This document shows, in pieces, positions 1-13,400 of a stretch of 64,000 nucleotides of DNA; within the stretch, counting starts at the first letter, position 1, and every line of letters begins with the position of its first letter. A model generated the notes under the pieces. It saw nothing but the letters and a program-made list of their open reading frames with translations, searched no databases and was not told the origin of the DNA. The stretch comes from Daphnia pulex (Eukaryota > Arthropoda > Branchiopoda > Diplostraca > Daphniidae), in assembly GCF_021134715.1 (NCBI RefSeq), contig NC_060021.1, forward strand, positions 9,456,501 through 9,520,500, given 5' to 3'. Both the position numbers and the translations under genes were made by a program.

Positions 1-1619
1 GCCGTTGCGTCACTTTTTTTGTTTTTTATAGCTCGTCGTGATCAATTGAAATGGGACGTATTTTTCCCGAGCCCCCCACTATATTCTCCACCCCATAACT
101 ATACATTTCGTGAGCAGATGGCCATGTCTGATAAAAGCCGTGACTCTCTGGTTTTTTGTGTTGGCGCATCTCGATTTTTCTTCTTTTTTTCTTTTTCTGG
201 TTGTCTACTCTCGTCAGAGGTTATTACCTCGTGACCGAAATTACCACAAATGAATATGAATGTGCCGGTCGTTCTGACTCTAGAAGTAGTAGTAGCAGTA
301 GTCGTAGTAGAATCCCCTTGGCTCGTTTCACCTTCGGCTGTACAACATCTCCTAAGGTATATCTTTGTTTTACGGTCGTCCAATTTGGCTCCTCCGTCAA
401 ATCGAAATGGCTTGTTGTTGTTGGGTCTTTCCTTCTTTTCTTCTTTTGGGTTCGACATTGAATGAGACGCATGGAGGACGCCGATAGTGAAAAGCCCTTC
501 GCGACTGACAGCCACAGATACAACGTGACTCTGATGATGTGGAAAACACACCGACCGACCGACCGACCGAATGTGGGGCTTCCAATCCTTGTTTCCGCTT
601 GGCGGAGCTCATTCTTGAATTTCACTTTTTTCTTTTTCACATCTGCAAGTTCAAGGCGTGCGAAATAGAAACCCCGCCGTCGTCGTGGTAGCGAAATGAT
701 CGAAACAAACGCTGCCACCTCTCTTGATAATTGGAAATAATAGTGATGAAAAACAAAACAAGAAAATGGCAGGAGTAGCGGCATGTTTACAAATCGGGGA
801 GGACTACTAGGTCGAGGTCAGTCGGATGTTTCCTCTCGACTCGCAGCTGAACATCACGAACGAGAAAAGCAAACACATTGCACTTGTGTGTGTTTGTGTG
901 TGTAAATGGCGCTCGTTCTCAAACGGAAAGAGAAAGGGAAGCAACAAGAAAAAGAAATGAAAGAGAAGAGAAAGACACAGAGAGAGAGAGAAGCCTTTTC
1001 CATTTTCCCTTTTTTTTTTTCGAGTCAGGTGCACTCACAGGTTCGACGAATGAGCTAAGCTCTGGGTTGGGTGGGTAGGTGTGTTGCACACGAGTCTCTG
1101 GTGTGTACATGTTGTTTTTGATACTCCCCTGGTCCGTCTACGGCCGCCCATTCGAACGAGGTCGTCCCTGTGGCCACTGTCTCGATCGTCCAGTTTGTCC
1201 CGTGCCTGCGACCCGTTCACAACGAACGTCGAACGAAAAAGATAAAATCAAATCAACAACAAACAAACGAAAGAAAGTGAGAGAGAGAAAGAGAGAGGCC
1301 GAGATAGGCAGAGACTTTCGACATTGTTTCGTTCTCCGGTGATTATCATTGTTAACCGTAAAAAAAGGGGGCCAGGTGCGAATCAGTAGCGCCCAGTGTC
1401 GGTGTTTTTTGCCGTCGTCTAAAAGGAAAGAAAAAAAGAAAACATGAAGTGATAAGGGAGTGTTTTTATTTTTGTTCTTCTGTTGCTGATGCTGCCGCCG
1501 CCGCCTTGTGGCTTGTCTGTTATTATTGTTATTATACGTGCAGTACGCATGTCTGACTAAACTGTACGAGTCGTTAGTGATCGATTATCAGTTTTAAAAA
1601 AAGGGGGGAAGATAAAAAG
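1..1619. other. Upstream sequence, no gene supported
   Basis: This stretch is rich in polypyrimidine and polypurine runs and contains a CCGA tetranucleotide repeat near 551-570. Open frames on both strands are low-complexity and show no domain. It is probably promoter and 5' untranslated sequence of the Wdr62-like gene, but no TATA box or initiator could be placed with confidence. Confidence 0.5.
551..570. repeat. (CCGA)n microsatellite
   Basis: Five tandem CCGA units are read directly in the sequence. They lie in the upstream region and not in any supported exon. Confidence 0.9.
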
Positions 1620-1718
1620 ATGCTTCAGAAGAACGTCGTCATTAACGGACGGGTGCCGGAGCCAATGCCAGGACCCAAAGCAGCGGTGAATGAGGTCGTC
1701 AACAACAACCAGAAGAGA
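1620..1718 (+). CDS. Possible alternative first coding exon of the Wdr62-like gene
   Basis: An ATG at 1620 opens 33 codons, starting MLQKNVVINGRVPEPMPG, that end exactly at a consensus donor (AGA|GTAAGC). The exon ends in phase 0, the phase required by the acceptor at 7951-7952 of the second Wdr62 exon, so it could replace the first exon at 7480-7572. The composition (balanced, no low-complexity run) stands out from the surrounding pyrimidine-rich sequence. Vertebrate MAPKBP1 and WDR62 are also variable before their first WD repeat, so the peptide itself cannot be checked by similarity. It could instead be chance. RNA evidence would settle it. Confidence 0.4.
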
Positions 1719-1764
1719 GTAAGCTTTATAGAAAAAGGAGAAGTCTAAAGAAATAATAACAAGA

Positions 1765-1784
1765 CGCACACACACACACACACA
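1765..1784. repeat. (CA)n microsatellite
   Basis: About ten CA units sit just downstream of the candidate alternative first exon, inside the presumed intron. Confidence 0.9.
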
Positions 1785-4700
1785 AAAAAACCGCGCACGT
1801 AACACGCCCTTGTTGAAAAAAAATCTTTCTCCCATTTTCGCCTCCTCTTTTCTTGTGGTGTTGGCTGGGTTGGACGAGATTTTCAGAGAAAAGTCAAAGA
1901 AAGAAAACGATCGATGGTTTGTCGAGAGGAAAAAAAAGAAACCTTACATAATGTTTCATTCCGCTTCTCTCTATATACACTCCACCCATGGCCCTTCTTA
2001 TCTTTCCTCCTCTTCGGGAAAAATTGTGTCTGCGCATTCCATTTTTGGGACTCCCGAGCAGGTTCTTCTCCTATTTTCCTTTTTTTTTTTTCTTTTTTCT
2101 TTTTCTCGTTCCTGCTCGAAATCCTTTATCGGAGAAATGTGTTTTAAAATGCTGAACATGCGCGCGCGCGAGCGCTCTGGTCGCTTATTTATTTATGTTT
2201 CCCTTCTCTTTCTCTTTTAGAAGAAAATATTTTTTATTAAAAAGGAAAATCAACAATCGGCTTTTTCCTAACTGGCAATCGTACTTTATCAACTTCCTGC
2301 GGATTTACCGGCGGCGTCGTCGTCGTCGTTTGTTGACGACAACGACGAGCCACGGTTTATTTGCTTGTCGGGCCTTTAACGACTTTACGTTTCCTCCTGA
2401 ATTTGACATCTTATCAAAAAGAGAAAAGAAACGGAGGGAAGAAATTGCGGTGAAATGTTATCGTTGGACTGAGTGAAGGACGTGGAGGGCTTGGTTATTT
2501 TTCTCCTGTGGTCTCGTTTTTTTTTTGTTTTTTACGATATTCGCCGATTCATTTTAATCGTGACTCGGGATTTCTATTCCTGCAAAGTCGGCGAAAGATG
2601 TCCCCATTCCGTTCACTCGTCTAGTCGTTAGATGTCACAGTCATTATAGTAGTAGAAAATGAAGAGAATGGGAAGAAAAGCCAACGACGAGGAGATGTTA
2701 TTGCCAAACATTTTGAAGATGGCCTGAATATCGGGAAGGTTTGAGTTGAAAAAAAAAACCTTTTTCGAAAAGAAAAGAAGAAAAAAAAGTGGGTCCGACT
2801 TTTGGAAATTGGACGAAGAGAAATGGCCTTTTCTCTGCTCTGCCTGGAAATTGCTCGGCCGTCTCCGACGTCTTACCGTTTTATTTTATTTTTTTCTTTC
2901 GTTCCCTCTTAATTCTTTTCTTCCATCGTCCGTTTTCTTGGAAATGAGCTCCGGTCGCGGCTCATTTCGTTCCACTCGCCGCCTTCCTCTCCTCTTGCTC
3001 TCTGCGACAGCTTTAATTTCCGTAGCTGATTTGCTGCTTGGAATCCATTTAAAAATAAAAAACATCGACCGACACCCAACATCCATGTGTCGGGTTCTCT
3101 TAGTGAAGTGAAAATATCACTTCCTTTCTCCCCCTGTCCCGAACCATTGTCATTCCGCACTAAAAACTCCGGTGCGGGTCGCCCAAAAAAAAGGAATAAA
3201 AAAGATAAAAACTTGCACGCCGACCACGAAAGCGGACGGATGGATGGCAAACGCCGAAAAATCACGCCGAAATCCAACCGGTTTTTTTTTCGACTTTCCA
3301 CCTTTTTATGTTTGTTATTACTTAACGATGATGGCGTTAGAGACTGTCACAAGAATTGAGAACAAGGTGACATGCAATCGTCGTTATTTCTCTCTCTTCT
3401 TTTGTTTTTGTCGGTTGCATCCGACGGCCGCTGGTATTGGCTTTTGATGATTTGTCTACCTGTTGGCGTTTTTTGGGAGGGTTGACTGTTGAATTTCCTG
3501 CCGACACGGTTGAGAGTGTAATTTAGGAAAGAGAGAGAGAGAAACTGTGTCGAGCTCAGAGGACAGATATATACACACAACCACCAAAACCACAATCGTC
3601 TAGTCCTCTATATATTCGTATTGCACTTTGAAAAGAAAAACCATTTTCCCAGCTTCTCTTATGCTCCGGCACGTTTCAAATTCCCCCTCTCTTTCACTCC
3701 CTGTATGCGTGTGTAAATGGAGCCCGACGCAGCAACCTTTTTTTTCTATTTTTTTTTTATTATTTTCCCTTTCCTTATTGAATTTCATAACATGAAATAG
3801 TGGACATATTCTATATAATACTATTATGTGATTTTTTTTTTGGTGTTTCGTAAACTCGGTGCTGGTCTGATGGAACCGCCCTCCATATCCTACCAGGGGT
3901 TGCTAATGGCTTTATTGTACAAGGCGTAGATTATTATTGTTATTAGGAAAATACTGACTGTGATCACTAGTCCGTCCGTCCCCCTTTTATACCATTTCGT
4001 TTTAATTTGTTTTATTATTATTTGACTTCTTTGCCTCGTTGTTTTGGAAAAAATACGTCGACCGAAAACTGGCAGCACGATTTTCTATTTTTCAATTAAA
4101 CGAGAAAATAAAAATAGCCCGAAAATCACACACACACTCACACTCACGTAGACGGGCAGTCGTGAGGAACGCTGAGTTTCCGGGACCACGCTTTCGATGT
4201 GAAATGGCGAAATCGATTATGGCCATTTGGGTTGTGTTCATTCACGGTGTTTAATTTCTGCCTCCTCTGGGCTCTGGCAAACAACAAAAACAGCGGAGAA
4301 CCAAATAGCAGTGCTGGCAGTCGACTACTTGCCGAGTCTGTTCTCTCAATTGTAACCGACTCTGTTGTTGTTGTTCTTTCTTTTGATCGTTAACGCCAGT
4401 ATTGCTTGGTATCACGCCACTGGCAGATCATTGGATTATCTATAGCCGCGTCGTGATAGACAGGCGTGTTGCGCCCCTGTTATCGAGACTGCGGCCACGG
4501 GAAAAAGGAAATGAAACTCCCGAATCCGAGTTAAATCAAGCCTGTCCGTTACGTAGAAATTTAAAAAGGAAAGAAGAGAGAGAGAGAAAAAAACAAAGAC
4601 GGAGACCCCCTTTTTTATGTGTGTACTTATCTGTACATAATGTTGGAGGCAGGCAAAGGCAGCATATGGTTTGTTGGTGTGTGAAAAAGCCTCTCTTTCC

Positions 4701-5457
4701 ACCTGTTAGCTTAGATTTACCATACGGTCTGGGTCTGGTCTGCTCCGTTCTGTTCTGTTCCTGCGTCATCTGTATGGTGCGAGATTACCGTTAAGTCCCG
4801 GCATAGTTCGTTTATTGGAGAGCAGTTGCCTTGTATTCCCGTCTCTGAACTTATAAGATAATGACGCTTGGTATATTTCGTATATTTTTTTGGACAAAAT
4901 ATTTATGTAGGTCTAATCAGGGTACAGCTCGTTTGTTTTAATCCCCCCCTTTTTTTTTTGAAAAATTCATTTTTTCTTCAAAAGGATTGACGTTCAACTG
5001 CCGAGGCAAAGGTTAACGCTGTAACTGGGGAATGTCAGACGTTTCTATTATTCAAATGAAGGAAGAAAAATGGGTAAAAAATTGAAATTTGAAGAAATTG
5101 CCCCTTTTTCTTTGTTTCTTCCTCTCTTGTCTTGTTCCCTTTTTTTTCTTTCTTTCGGTTGTTATTTGAAAATTATTACAACAGGTTCTCTCGTCTCGAC
5201 AGGTAGTATGTTTCAGTCTGGGTGTGTTACACACGATGACGGAAAGCTTTCAGCATTTTTGGGGGTATCGGGGTAGAGAAGAGGATTCGACCTGGAAAGA
5301 ACAAAAAAATGGAAAAAAAACAGTCCGTGACTTTTTTTGTCTTTGTTGAATGGCCCGACCGAACGCACGTGAGACCCAACGGGTCGTTCAGATTCCCCTT
5401 TGGCTACGTTAGACGACAGGCAACAGACAAAGTGAAGGCGAAACAATAACAACAATT

Positions 5458-5486
5458 GCGAAGATGTCTGAAGGCGACATCTTCGC
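5458..5486. repeat. Perfect 11-bp inverted repeat (hairpin)
   Basis: The arm GCGAAGATGTC is followed after a 7-nt loop by its exact reverse complement GACATCTTCGC. It lies in intronic or upstream sequence of the Wdr62-like gene. Its function is unknown. Confidence 0.7.
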
Positions 5487-7479
5487 CCTCTCCTTTTAGG
5501 GATTGCGAATTTTATTTTTATTTTTCAATTTGAGTAATTTGGATTTCTCTTTAGTTCTCATTTTCTCCTTTCTTTTTTGTTATTTTTGGACATTTTCAAC
5601 CCGTTTTTTCTTTATTAATTGGTTTTCTCCGTGCCATTTGCATTGAGCACGGGTCGTATCCATCATGATCCGTCAAGATATCAATAAACAATGCTCTCGT
5701 CTCGCTCCGATCGCAATCGCGCAGAGAAAAGGGGAAGAAACTCGACGTTCGACCCAGAAATCGCCATGGACTGAGCGCCCACCCGCTCTTGTTTGATTTC
5801 CGTGGCGGATTTGATTTTGAACAATCGCAATCAGAAAATGTGTATCATCGCCACTCCTTTTCAACTTCGAAATGCGCTTCTCATTTTCCCTTTTTTTTAT
5901 GGGTGGGCGTTGTTCCGCGCTCGACTTGACGCTCACAGAAAATGCCGTGATCGCCTAGTCGTCAACAAAAAGTATACCCCGAAAAGTGAAGAAAAGAGGA
6001 GGAAAAATGGTCTTGAAGAGCAAAGGCGTAAGAACCGCAAGTCCGCAAGAGAACGGGCGCGAAGGAGAGAGTCCTTTCGCTATTGGAATCGCAAACAACA
6101 ACAACCATTCTAACCACCCAATCTGTTTGGGTTTTATGTTGTACGAATAGTTGACGCTGGCAGAAAAGAAGAGGAAGGAGGAATGGGTTCAAATTGACTA
6201 TAGAGAGAAATGAAAATAGGAGATACTTGCTGGCCTTTTCATCCGGCCGGAATTTTCTCCGCATTCACGAAAAAGTCGAAAGAATCTAGGGCGACTGTGG
6301 AATGTCTTTTGTTGTGTCGGGACTAACAAGAAAATGGTCGAATATAAAAATAGACGTTACAGAGGCGCGGAATGCATACTTAATGCGTTTGAGGTGTGTG
6401 TTGTAGTCTGATGATTACCCTTCATAAAAATGGAAGAAAGCAGATAGTATATAATATTATCAAAGTTCTTTTTTTTTTAAATATTTTTCCAACGTGTTTT
6501 TTGATCCGTGAGGTTTTGACGTTTCTGAATGTCGTCCTCGTAATCCCATTGCGGTCTTCAATTGTTTCTTGCTCGTCTCCCTCTCTCTCTCTCGAGTGTG
6601 TGTGTGGAATTGAGATCGCGGCTTCGTCATCTTGTTTCTCCCACTCATTGCCGATGACACCGGAGCAAAGAAGGAAATTGGGTTCCCCTCGCGTTAACAT
6701 ATCCGGAAATGACGGTCGACTGCTCAACTTGATCGCCCATCTTTTTCTTTTCTTTTTATTGACTCTTTTCGGTTAATATCGTTATTTAATTTCTTTCTCG
6801 CCAGGCTCTTTTAGTTTCGCTCGTTTCCGCAATGAATATCCGCAACCTTAACCCGTTTGCGACGGGGTAGAATCACGTTCTGTTTGATCGGCGAACGGCG
6901 GAACGCGTCGTTAGCCTCGATTTCTTTTTTTTTCTTTCTTTCTTTCTTATTCTTCTTCATTCTTCTTTTTTTCTTTCATTTCTCTTTATCGTGGTATTCG
7001 CGCCTTATGGGCTCGTTTCTTCGCGTTCGTGATCGGCAGCCAGAGGGCGGTAGCAGTCGAGAGAAAGAAGAGGAGGAATGAGAGAAGAAGAGAACGAATA
7101 AAAAGACTAACGAAAAGAATGAGGGAAGAAGAGAGAAAACGGCCGACGGGACTATGTCGCTGGCCTCTCTACGAGAAATTCCAGTATTCCACTCACTTTG
7201 AGTCGGCAGTTCGTGCAGGTCGGTACTCCCGCAAGTTGCCGAGTTGGATCCTTTGGAGTTCTTTAACTATTCACACACACACAGACGAGGCTCACGCACA
7301 CCCAATCGTGGCGTGTCTCTTTTCGGGCGGCGATTTTTCTTTGGCCTTTTTGACAGCCTGACACTAGTTTCTGTATCTTTTCTCGCCGTGTGTGTCTCTG
7401 TGTGCGTTTGTGTGTCTGTGTGTTGTTGACAAGTGAGTGCGTGTGTCTCTCCATTTTGGTTACGGATGTGTTGTCCACC

Positions 7480-10400
7480 ATGGCGCCCGTAGCCTTCTCC
7501 TCGTCCGCGACCAACAATGAAGAATCGCTCCATCATCCTCTGGCCGCTAAGGAAGTCGCCTGGCACGGCCAGGTGAGAAGACGACCAAGAGGCTAAAGAA
7601 TAAGAAAGGACAGGGATGAATATGCAGTCAAATGAGTTTTTGTTTATTTTGTACCGAAAATCCCCCTCCACAAACCCACCCACCGCGCAACGCCCATTTC
7701 TCTGCGGTCGAAGGCGATGGCGCTCGCTGTTGCAGCTCTTGTCTTGTTGACTCTTTTGAGTAGGAAAGAGACGCAAGACAATGTCCGTGCGAAAGGGGGA
7801 CGGACGTTCTTTTTGCTTTGCGCCGTTGGATGACCCCCCATCGGTCTCGCCCCTCCATTGTTTCCTTTTTTTGTGTCCCTTTGTGTTACGTGGTTTAACA
7901 GTTTTGGAAGATTTCAATTTTCATTCAATTTTCTTTCTTTTCATCCCAAAAGGTGAAGCTGGAACGCGTCCTGGGGTTGACCGTCACATCAAATGCGGCG
8001 CTCGCCTGCGATCCCAATACGGGAACCATCGCCTATCCTGCAGGGTATGTAGCAACTGTACATCCACGTCACTCTATTATCATTTCTTCATTTTCTTCGT
8101 CATTTTTTGTTTCTGGTAAAAAATGTTGCCAAGTCGGACGATGATCCATCATTTCCCCTTCACGCTGACCGTTTCGTTGTTTTGATTGTATTCGCTGCGC
8201 CTTTTTAATCGGCGCTCTTTATTAAAAGAAGAAGAAGAAAGAAAAAAAACAGTGGATGAAATCCTCAACACGAAATTTGCATGTCTCTGTCAAAAGATGT
8301 TTGAAAATCGTAAACAAAAAAGTTAACCAAACAAACGTCCACTCCGGAGTCCGGAATGGTGTGCAGAAAATGGTGGCACAGCCGTGAATCTTTTATAGTC
8401 GGCAATAAAATGTTGGTCACTCTTTCTATTCCGTCTCGGTATATAACGTCATCTTTTTTTTTCTCTTCAAAACCTTGACGTGCGTTGCCTACCTTGCCAT
8501 CCGTTTGCAATATGTTGGGCAGTTGCTGCTGATTCATTTGGTCACGGTCTATGTCCACTCTCTCTTTTCTGTTCCCCATTTCGTGAATTTTTTTTTCTCT
8601 CTTTGCTCCGTGAGTCCTGACTGCCGTGCGTGCGCATTCCTGGCGCCAGAAGGCTACGGTTATTTTTTTTTTTATTATTTTTATTTTTTTCGGGTGGGTC
8701 TCCCTGGAAGGAACTTGCGTTTCAGTGATGAATCGGCCTAGTCCGAGATCTCTCGTCGTCGTCATCGTTGATTGATTTCGTGATGGATGACGTGAATGTG
8801 TCTGTTACGAAACGACCCTCGAAATGTTCGTTTGGCAGCTCTCCCTTTTCCCTCCTCTCTACGGTGTCTGTCTACCAGAGTCTCTCATTGTTGTTGTCTA
8901 CAGTTAATTATTTATTCATCGTGTGCCAAGACCATTATTCTAATCCGTTCTTTTTCTTATTCTTCTTCTCCTCCTTTGTTGTTGGTGGACAGATGCGCCG
9001 TGGTGTTGTTCAACCCACGCAAGAATCGCCAGACTCACATTGTCAATCCGTCGCGTAAAACGCTAACGGCGGTGGCTTTTTCGGCCGATGGCAAGTACCT
9101 GGTGACGGGCGAATGCGGTCACCAGCCCTCGGTCCGCATTTGGGATCTGGCCGATAGGAGCCAGGTGGCGGAATTTGCTGGGCACAAGTTCGGCGTCGTT
9201 TGCGCGGTAAGTTTTCTTCTTCTCCTTTTTTTTCCCCCTCCTCCGTTTCCTTATTCTCATTTTTCCGTGGTTCTCTCATTTGACATTCCCATTCTTGCGA
9301 TTTACGGGAAAAAAAAAAGGCGGAGGAGAATTTCGATTCAAACTGTAAAAGCCTTTTATCTTCTAAATAACACGCGGAGCTTCTCGCCGCAATCGAATTT
9401 AAGAGCTCTGTTGTTGTTAGTCGTCATTCTTTTTCCATCGACATTCCAGTGTCAAACTTGTTATTATTTCTTACCCAAAATCGAGTTGGTTTTTAATTGG
9501 TGGAAATTCTCTCAAGCCCCCAAGACGAGACTTTCGTGATGGATTCTCTGTCTTCTCTGTCTTTTTTTTTTTTTTCTCTTTTTGTTGTTGTTGTTGTTGT
9601 TGTTTGACAGTTATATTTTGCATTTTTCCTTGATCCTTCTTGATTTCTACGCACGAAATGTTTCAGGCTTTTTCGCCCAACCACAAGTACGTGGTGTCGG
9701 TTGGCTCGCAACACGACATGATTGTCAACGTATGGGATTGGCGTAGCGGCGTCAAAGTGGCCTCCAACAAGGTGTCGTCCAAGGTGAAGGCCGTCTCGTT
9801 TGCAGAGAACGGCTCCTACTTCGTGACGGTGGGTAACCGGCACGTCAAATTTTGGTACCTGGAATATTCTCGATCAGCCAAGGTTCGTTTTTCGTTCGAT
9901 TTTAATAACCCCACGTTTCGGTTTTTTATTTATTTTTTGTTTTTCTCTTTCTCGGCTCTTTCTTATTTCGTGTTTTATTTCGCCATCGATTGATTGATGC
10001 TAATGGTCACGCTATTTTTCATCTTTTTATTTTCTTCCCCCTTTTATTTTATTTTTGGTTTATTGCCGATCGTCTGCCGTCTGGTCGTGGTCGGTTGGTT
10101 CTTATCCGTCATCCATACTGGGAAATGACGTGCGTTCGCTGTGCGCAGTATAAGGAACCTGTGCCGCTGATGGGCCGTTCGGCCATTTTGGGCGAGCAGC
10201 GCAACAACTACTTTTGTGACGTCGGATGCGGTCGCGGTGAGATGGGCGACTCGACGTACGCCATCACCAAGACGGGCCTCCTCTGTGAATTCAACAACCG
10301 TCGCCTCCTGGACAAATGGGTCGAATTAAGGGTAACAACCGCTTCTAGCGCACAACTTCTTCTGCTTTGACTTGTAAACAAACCGTTAACCGAACTACTC

Positions 10401-13400
10401 CCAATCCACCCACCCCCCACCTGTGTGATTGACGATTTCGAATACGTTTTCTCCAATTTATTTGTTTTTATTATTTTTATTGAACCGTTCCCGTGGCCGC
10501 CCGTCACGCCAATAGACGTCGAGCGCCAATTGCTTGGTGGTTGGCGAGCAGCACATATTTGTCGGCTGCGCTGACGGCATCGTCCGATGCTTCAGTCCAT
10601 TTACGCTGCAGTTCGTCACGACTTTGCCGAGGACGCACTACCTCGGCGTCGACGTCGCCAAGGGTCTCTCCATCAGTCACATGGCCTCGCATCCGGCCAA
10701 TGCCAAATACCCGGACACGGTGGCGCTCACCTACGACGAGACGAACCACAAGGTGGCCTGCGTCTACAGCGATCGCAGCCTCTACTTGTGGGACATCACC
10801 GACATCCGCAAGGTACGGACTCTTCTTTCCCAGCCAAATCCTTTCGTCCTCGGGCTGGGTCCTCACGTTATTCACCGTTCGTGTTCTCTTTTCTTTTTTT
10901 TTTTCTTCTTTTTACGGCAGGTTGGCAAATCGCATTCGTTTTTGTACCACGCTGCCTGCATTTGGGGCGTCGAATCGTACCCCTCTTCCAAAGAAGGCAT
11001 GAAGGGCGTTCTGCCCACTGGCTCGTTCGTGACCTGCTCGAGTGACGATACGATCCGCGTCTGGAATCTCGACCCCAACATGGGCACCAACACCATCTAC
11101 CGGCGCAACATTTACAGCAACGTAAGGGGAAAAAAAAAAGCAAAAAAAAAAAAACAAGAGAATATAAAAGATGCTTTACCCATTCCCATTTCAACGGTCC
11201 TGGTCCCAGTTTAGTTCTTTGGTAATGGGTTGTATTGGCTACATAGGTTTGAACCATACTTGACTATTGAGCACAGACAATGATGTTATCGCTTTCCTGG
11301 CAGACTAGCGTCGAGCCAAATGAAATACGACACGGGATTAGTCGATCCTTAACCTACTTAGTTTATGTCTCACTCGTATGCACGTCGTCGAGCGCGGTCC
11401 CAAGTCCAAGGGCTTCGCGCACATGGAAATGTGTAATTTAGTATGATTACTTATTCCGTTTTCTTTTTCTTTTCAACAACAATGAAAAACTAGGATCTTC
11501 TCAAGACCTTGTACGTTGATCAAGAATTAGCTTTCCTGAAGGATCAGGATCTAGCTGCAGGCGGCTCGTCGGACAAGACTGACTCGACTTATGATGCCCG
11601 TAATGGTGTCCGATGCATCCGGATTAGTCCGGATGGCAAACACCTGGCTTCGGGTGACCGAGCCGGTAACATTCGGTAAGTTCTCCCATCGTTCAGTTAT
11701 CACATGCGAAAGAGCGGAAGGATGTCTGTCTGCCTGTTTGACTATGTGTTTGATTGTTTGATTCATCCGCCGTGCGCTGGAGTTGTAACGGATGTGGGTA
11801 ATTACACGGCCAGATGAGCAGTTGACTGACTAAGACACTTAGTAATAATTGCTTGTGAATGCCTACGTGTTCATGTGACTTTTATCTGACCTCTACGCAT
11901 TTCGCTTAGGATTCACGACATGCAATTCATGGATCAACTCTACAAAATCGAAGCCCACGACTCGGAAGTGTTGAGTTTGGAATACTCGAAGCCCGAATCT
12001 GGATTAAGGCTCTTGGCTTCGGCTTCGCGCGATCGTCTCATTCACATCTTTAGTGTCGATCAGGTAAAAATAAACTCAATTGTCAATTGTACTAGTCATA
12101 AAAAAAAAGCTAAAAGAGTGATGAAGACGGCTGAGAAAAACAAAACAACCGCTATTAGTCTATTACTATTACCGCTCGTTTTTTTTTCTTAAGTTATTTA
12201 TAGACTCACTCAAATTAATTGATCTTTTGTGCTCTCCTCTCCGTTACGACAGGGTTACAGTTTTGTACAGACGCTGGATGACCATTCGTCGTCCATCACT
12301 TCTGTGCGGTTCGTTTTAAGTCATGGACTCTTTCAGATGGTCTCTTGCGGTGCCGATAAGTCGCTCATATTCCGCCAGCTGCAACAGGTAAAACCGTTTG
12401 TTTCTTTCCTTTTCCTTTGTTCAAATAATGGCCGTTCAATAACGCCGAGTCGTAAAAAATATAAAAATAAACGATCAACAACATCTCTTTTCTTTTGAAC
12501 AGGCTAATGGCAACAGTCAGGTGCAGTTTGCCCGCGGACACAATATCGTCGGCAAGACCACCTTTTACGACATGGAATCGGACCAGAGCCAGAAACACAT
12601 CTTGACGGCATGCCAGGATCGCAGCGTCAGAGTTTACAACACGTCCACTGGCAAGCACAGCAAGACTTTCAAGGGATCCAACAGCGATGATGGAACGCTT
12701 ATCAAGGTACGGCTCACCGGAATCGAATGCCGGGAGGGGGGGGGGATTATTACATAATACATATATTAACTATTTATGTGTTTGTTCTGTTCCGATGCAG
12801 CTCTGCCTGGACAGCAGCGGCCTATACGTGGCCACCAGCTGCACGGATAAGACATTGGCCGTCTACGATTACTATTCCGGCGAATGCATGGCCACCATGT
12901 ATGGCCACTCTGAGCTGGTGACTGGTCTGCGCTTCACTAATGATGGCAAGCACCTGGTCAGCGTTTCGGGCGATGGGTGCGTCTTCATATGGAAGTTGCC
13001 GCACGATATGACTGTGACGGTCCAGGCACGGCTGACTCAACAGAGCGCCCGAGCGGCCAAAGAGAGCCGGCGGGCCACTTACAACGCTCACGGAGGTAGC
13101 GGCAGTGGCGGACCCCTTTCGCCGGATCTTAAAACCGACAATGAGGAATTCGGTTCTCCCCCGCCGGAATTGTTTGATCCCAACGCCAACGCTAACCAAC
13201 AAGGGATGGAGGAAGACTATCGTTTTAGCGTCGGTCAGCTGCCCCTGTGGGCCAAGAAGCAAATCGGTGAAAACAATCCACCCAAACCCGGAAGCAATAG
13301 TACGAACAAGGGAGGTGTCGACTTGCCAAAGGGTCGATGGGCACAGAGGATGGATACCACCAACGCATCGGGCATCACTGTCAAGTCATTTTACCAAGGC

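Larger units (their letters stand above)
1719..7479 (+). other. Presumed first intron or 5' region of the Wdr62-like gene
   Basis: No exon with recognisable protein content was found here on either strand. The sequence is full of T/C and A/G runs, with a CA dinucleotide repeat near 1765-1784, GT-rich sequence near 7389-7430, and a perfect 11-bp hairpin at 5458-5486. Open frames here are short, biased in composition and lack domains. Confidence 0.5.

Noticed and set aside
99-784. Overlapping minus-strand open frames of 150-186 codons at the left edge
   Set aside because: Translations are runs of Lys, Arg, Thr and Leu produced by simple polypyrimidine and GTA/TAG repeats; no exon structure supports them.
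7267-7917. 216-codon open frame on the minus strand across the Wdr62 start
   Set aside because: It is antisense to the first Wdr62 exon and flanking GT-rich repeats. Composition is dominated by the repeat (THTQTHTE), with no domain and no splice logic.
8265-8765. 166-codon minus-strand open frame in a Wdr62 intron
   Set aside because: No similarity, basic low-complexity stretches, and it lies wholly within a well-supported intron.
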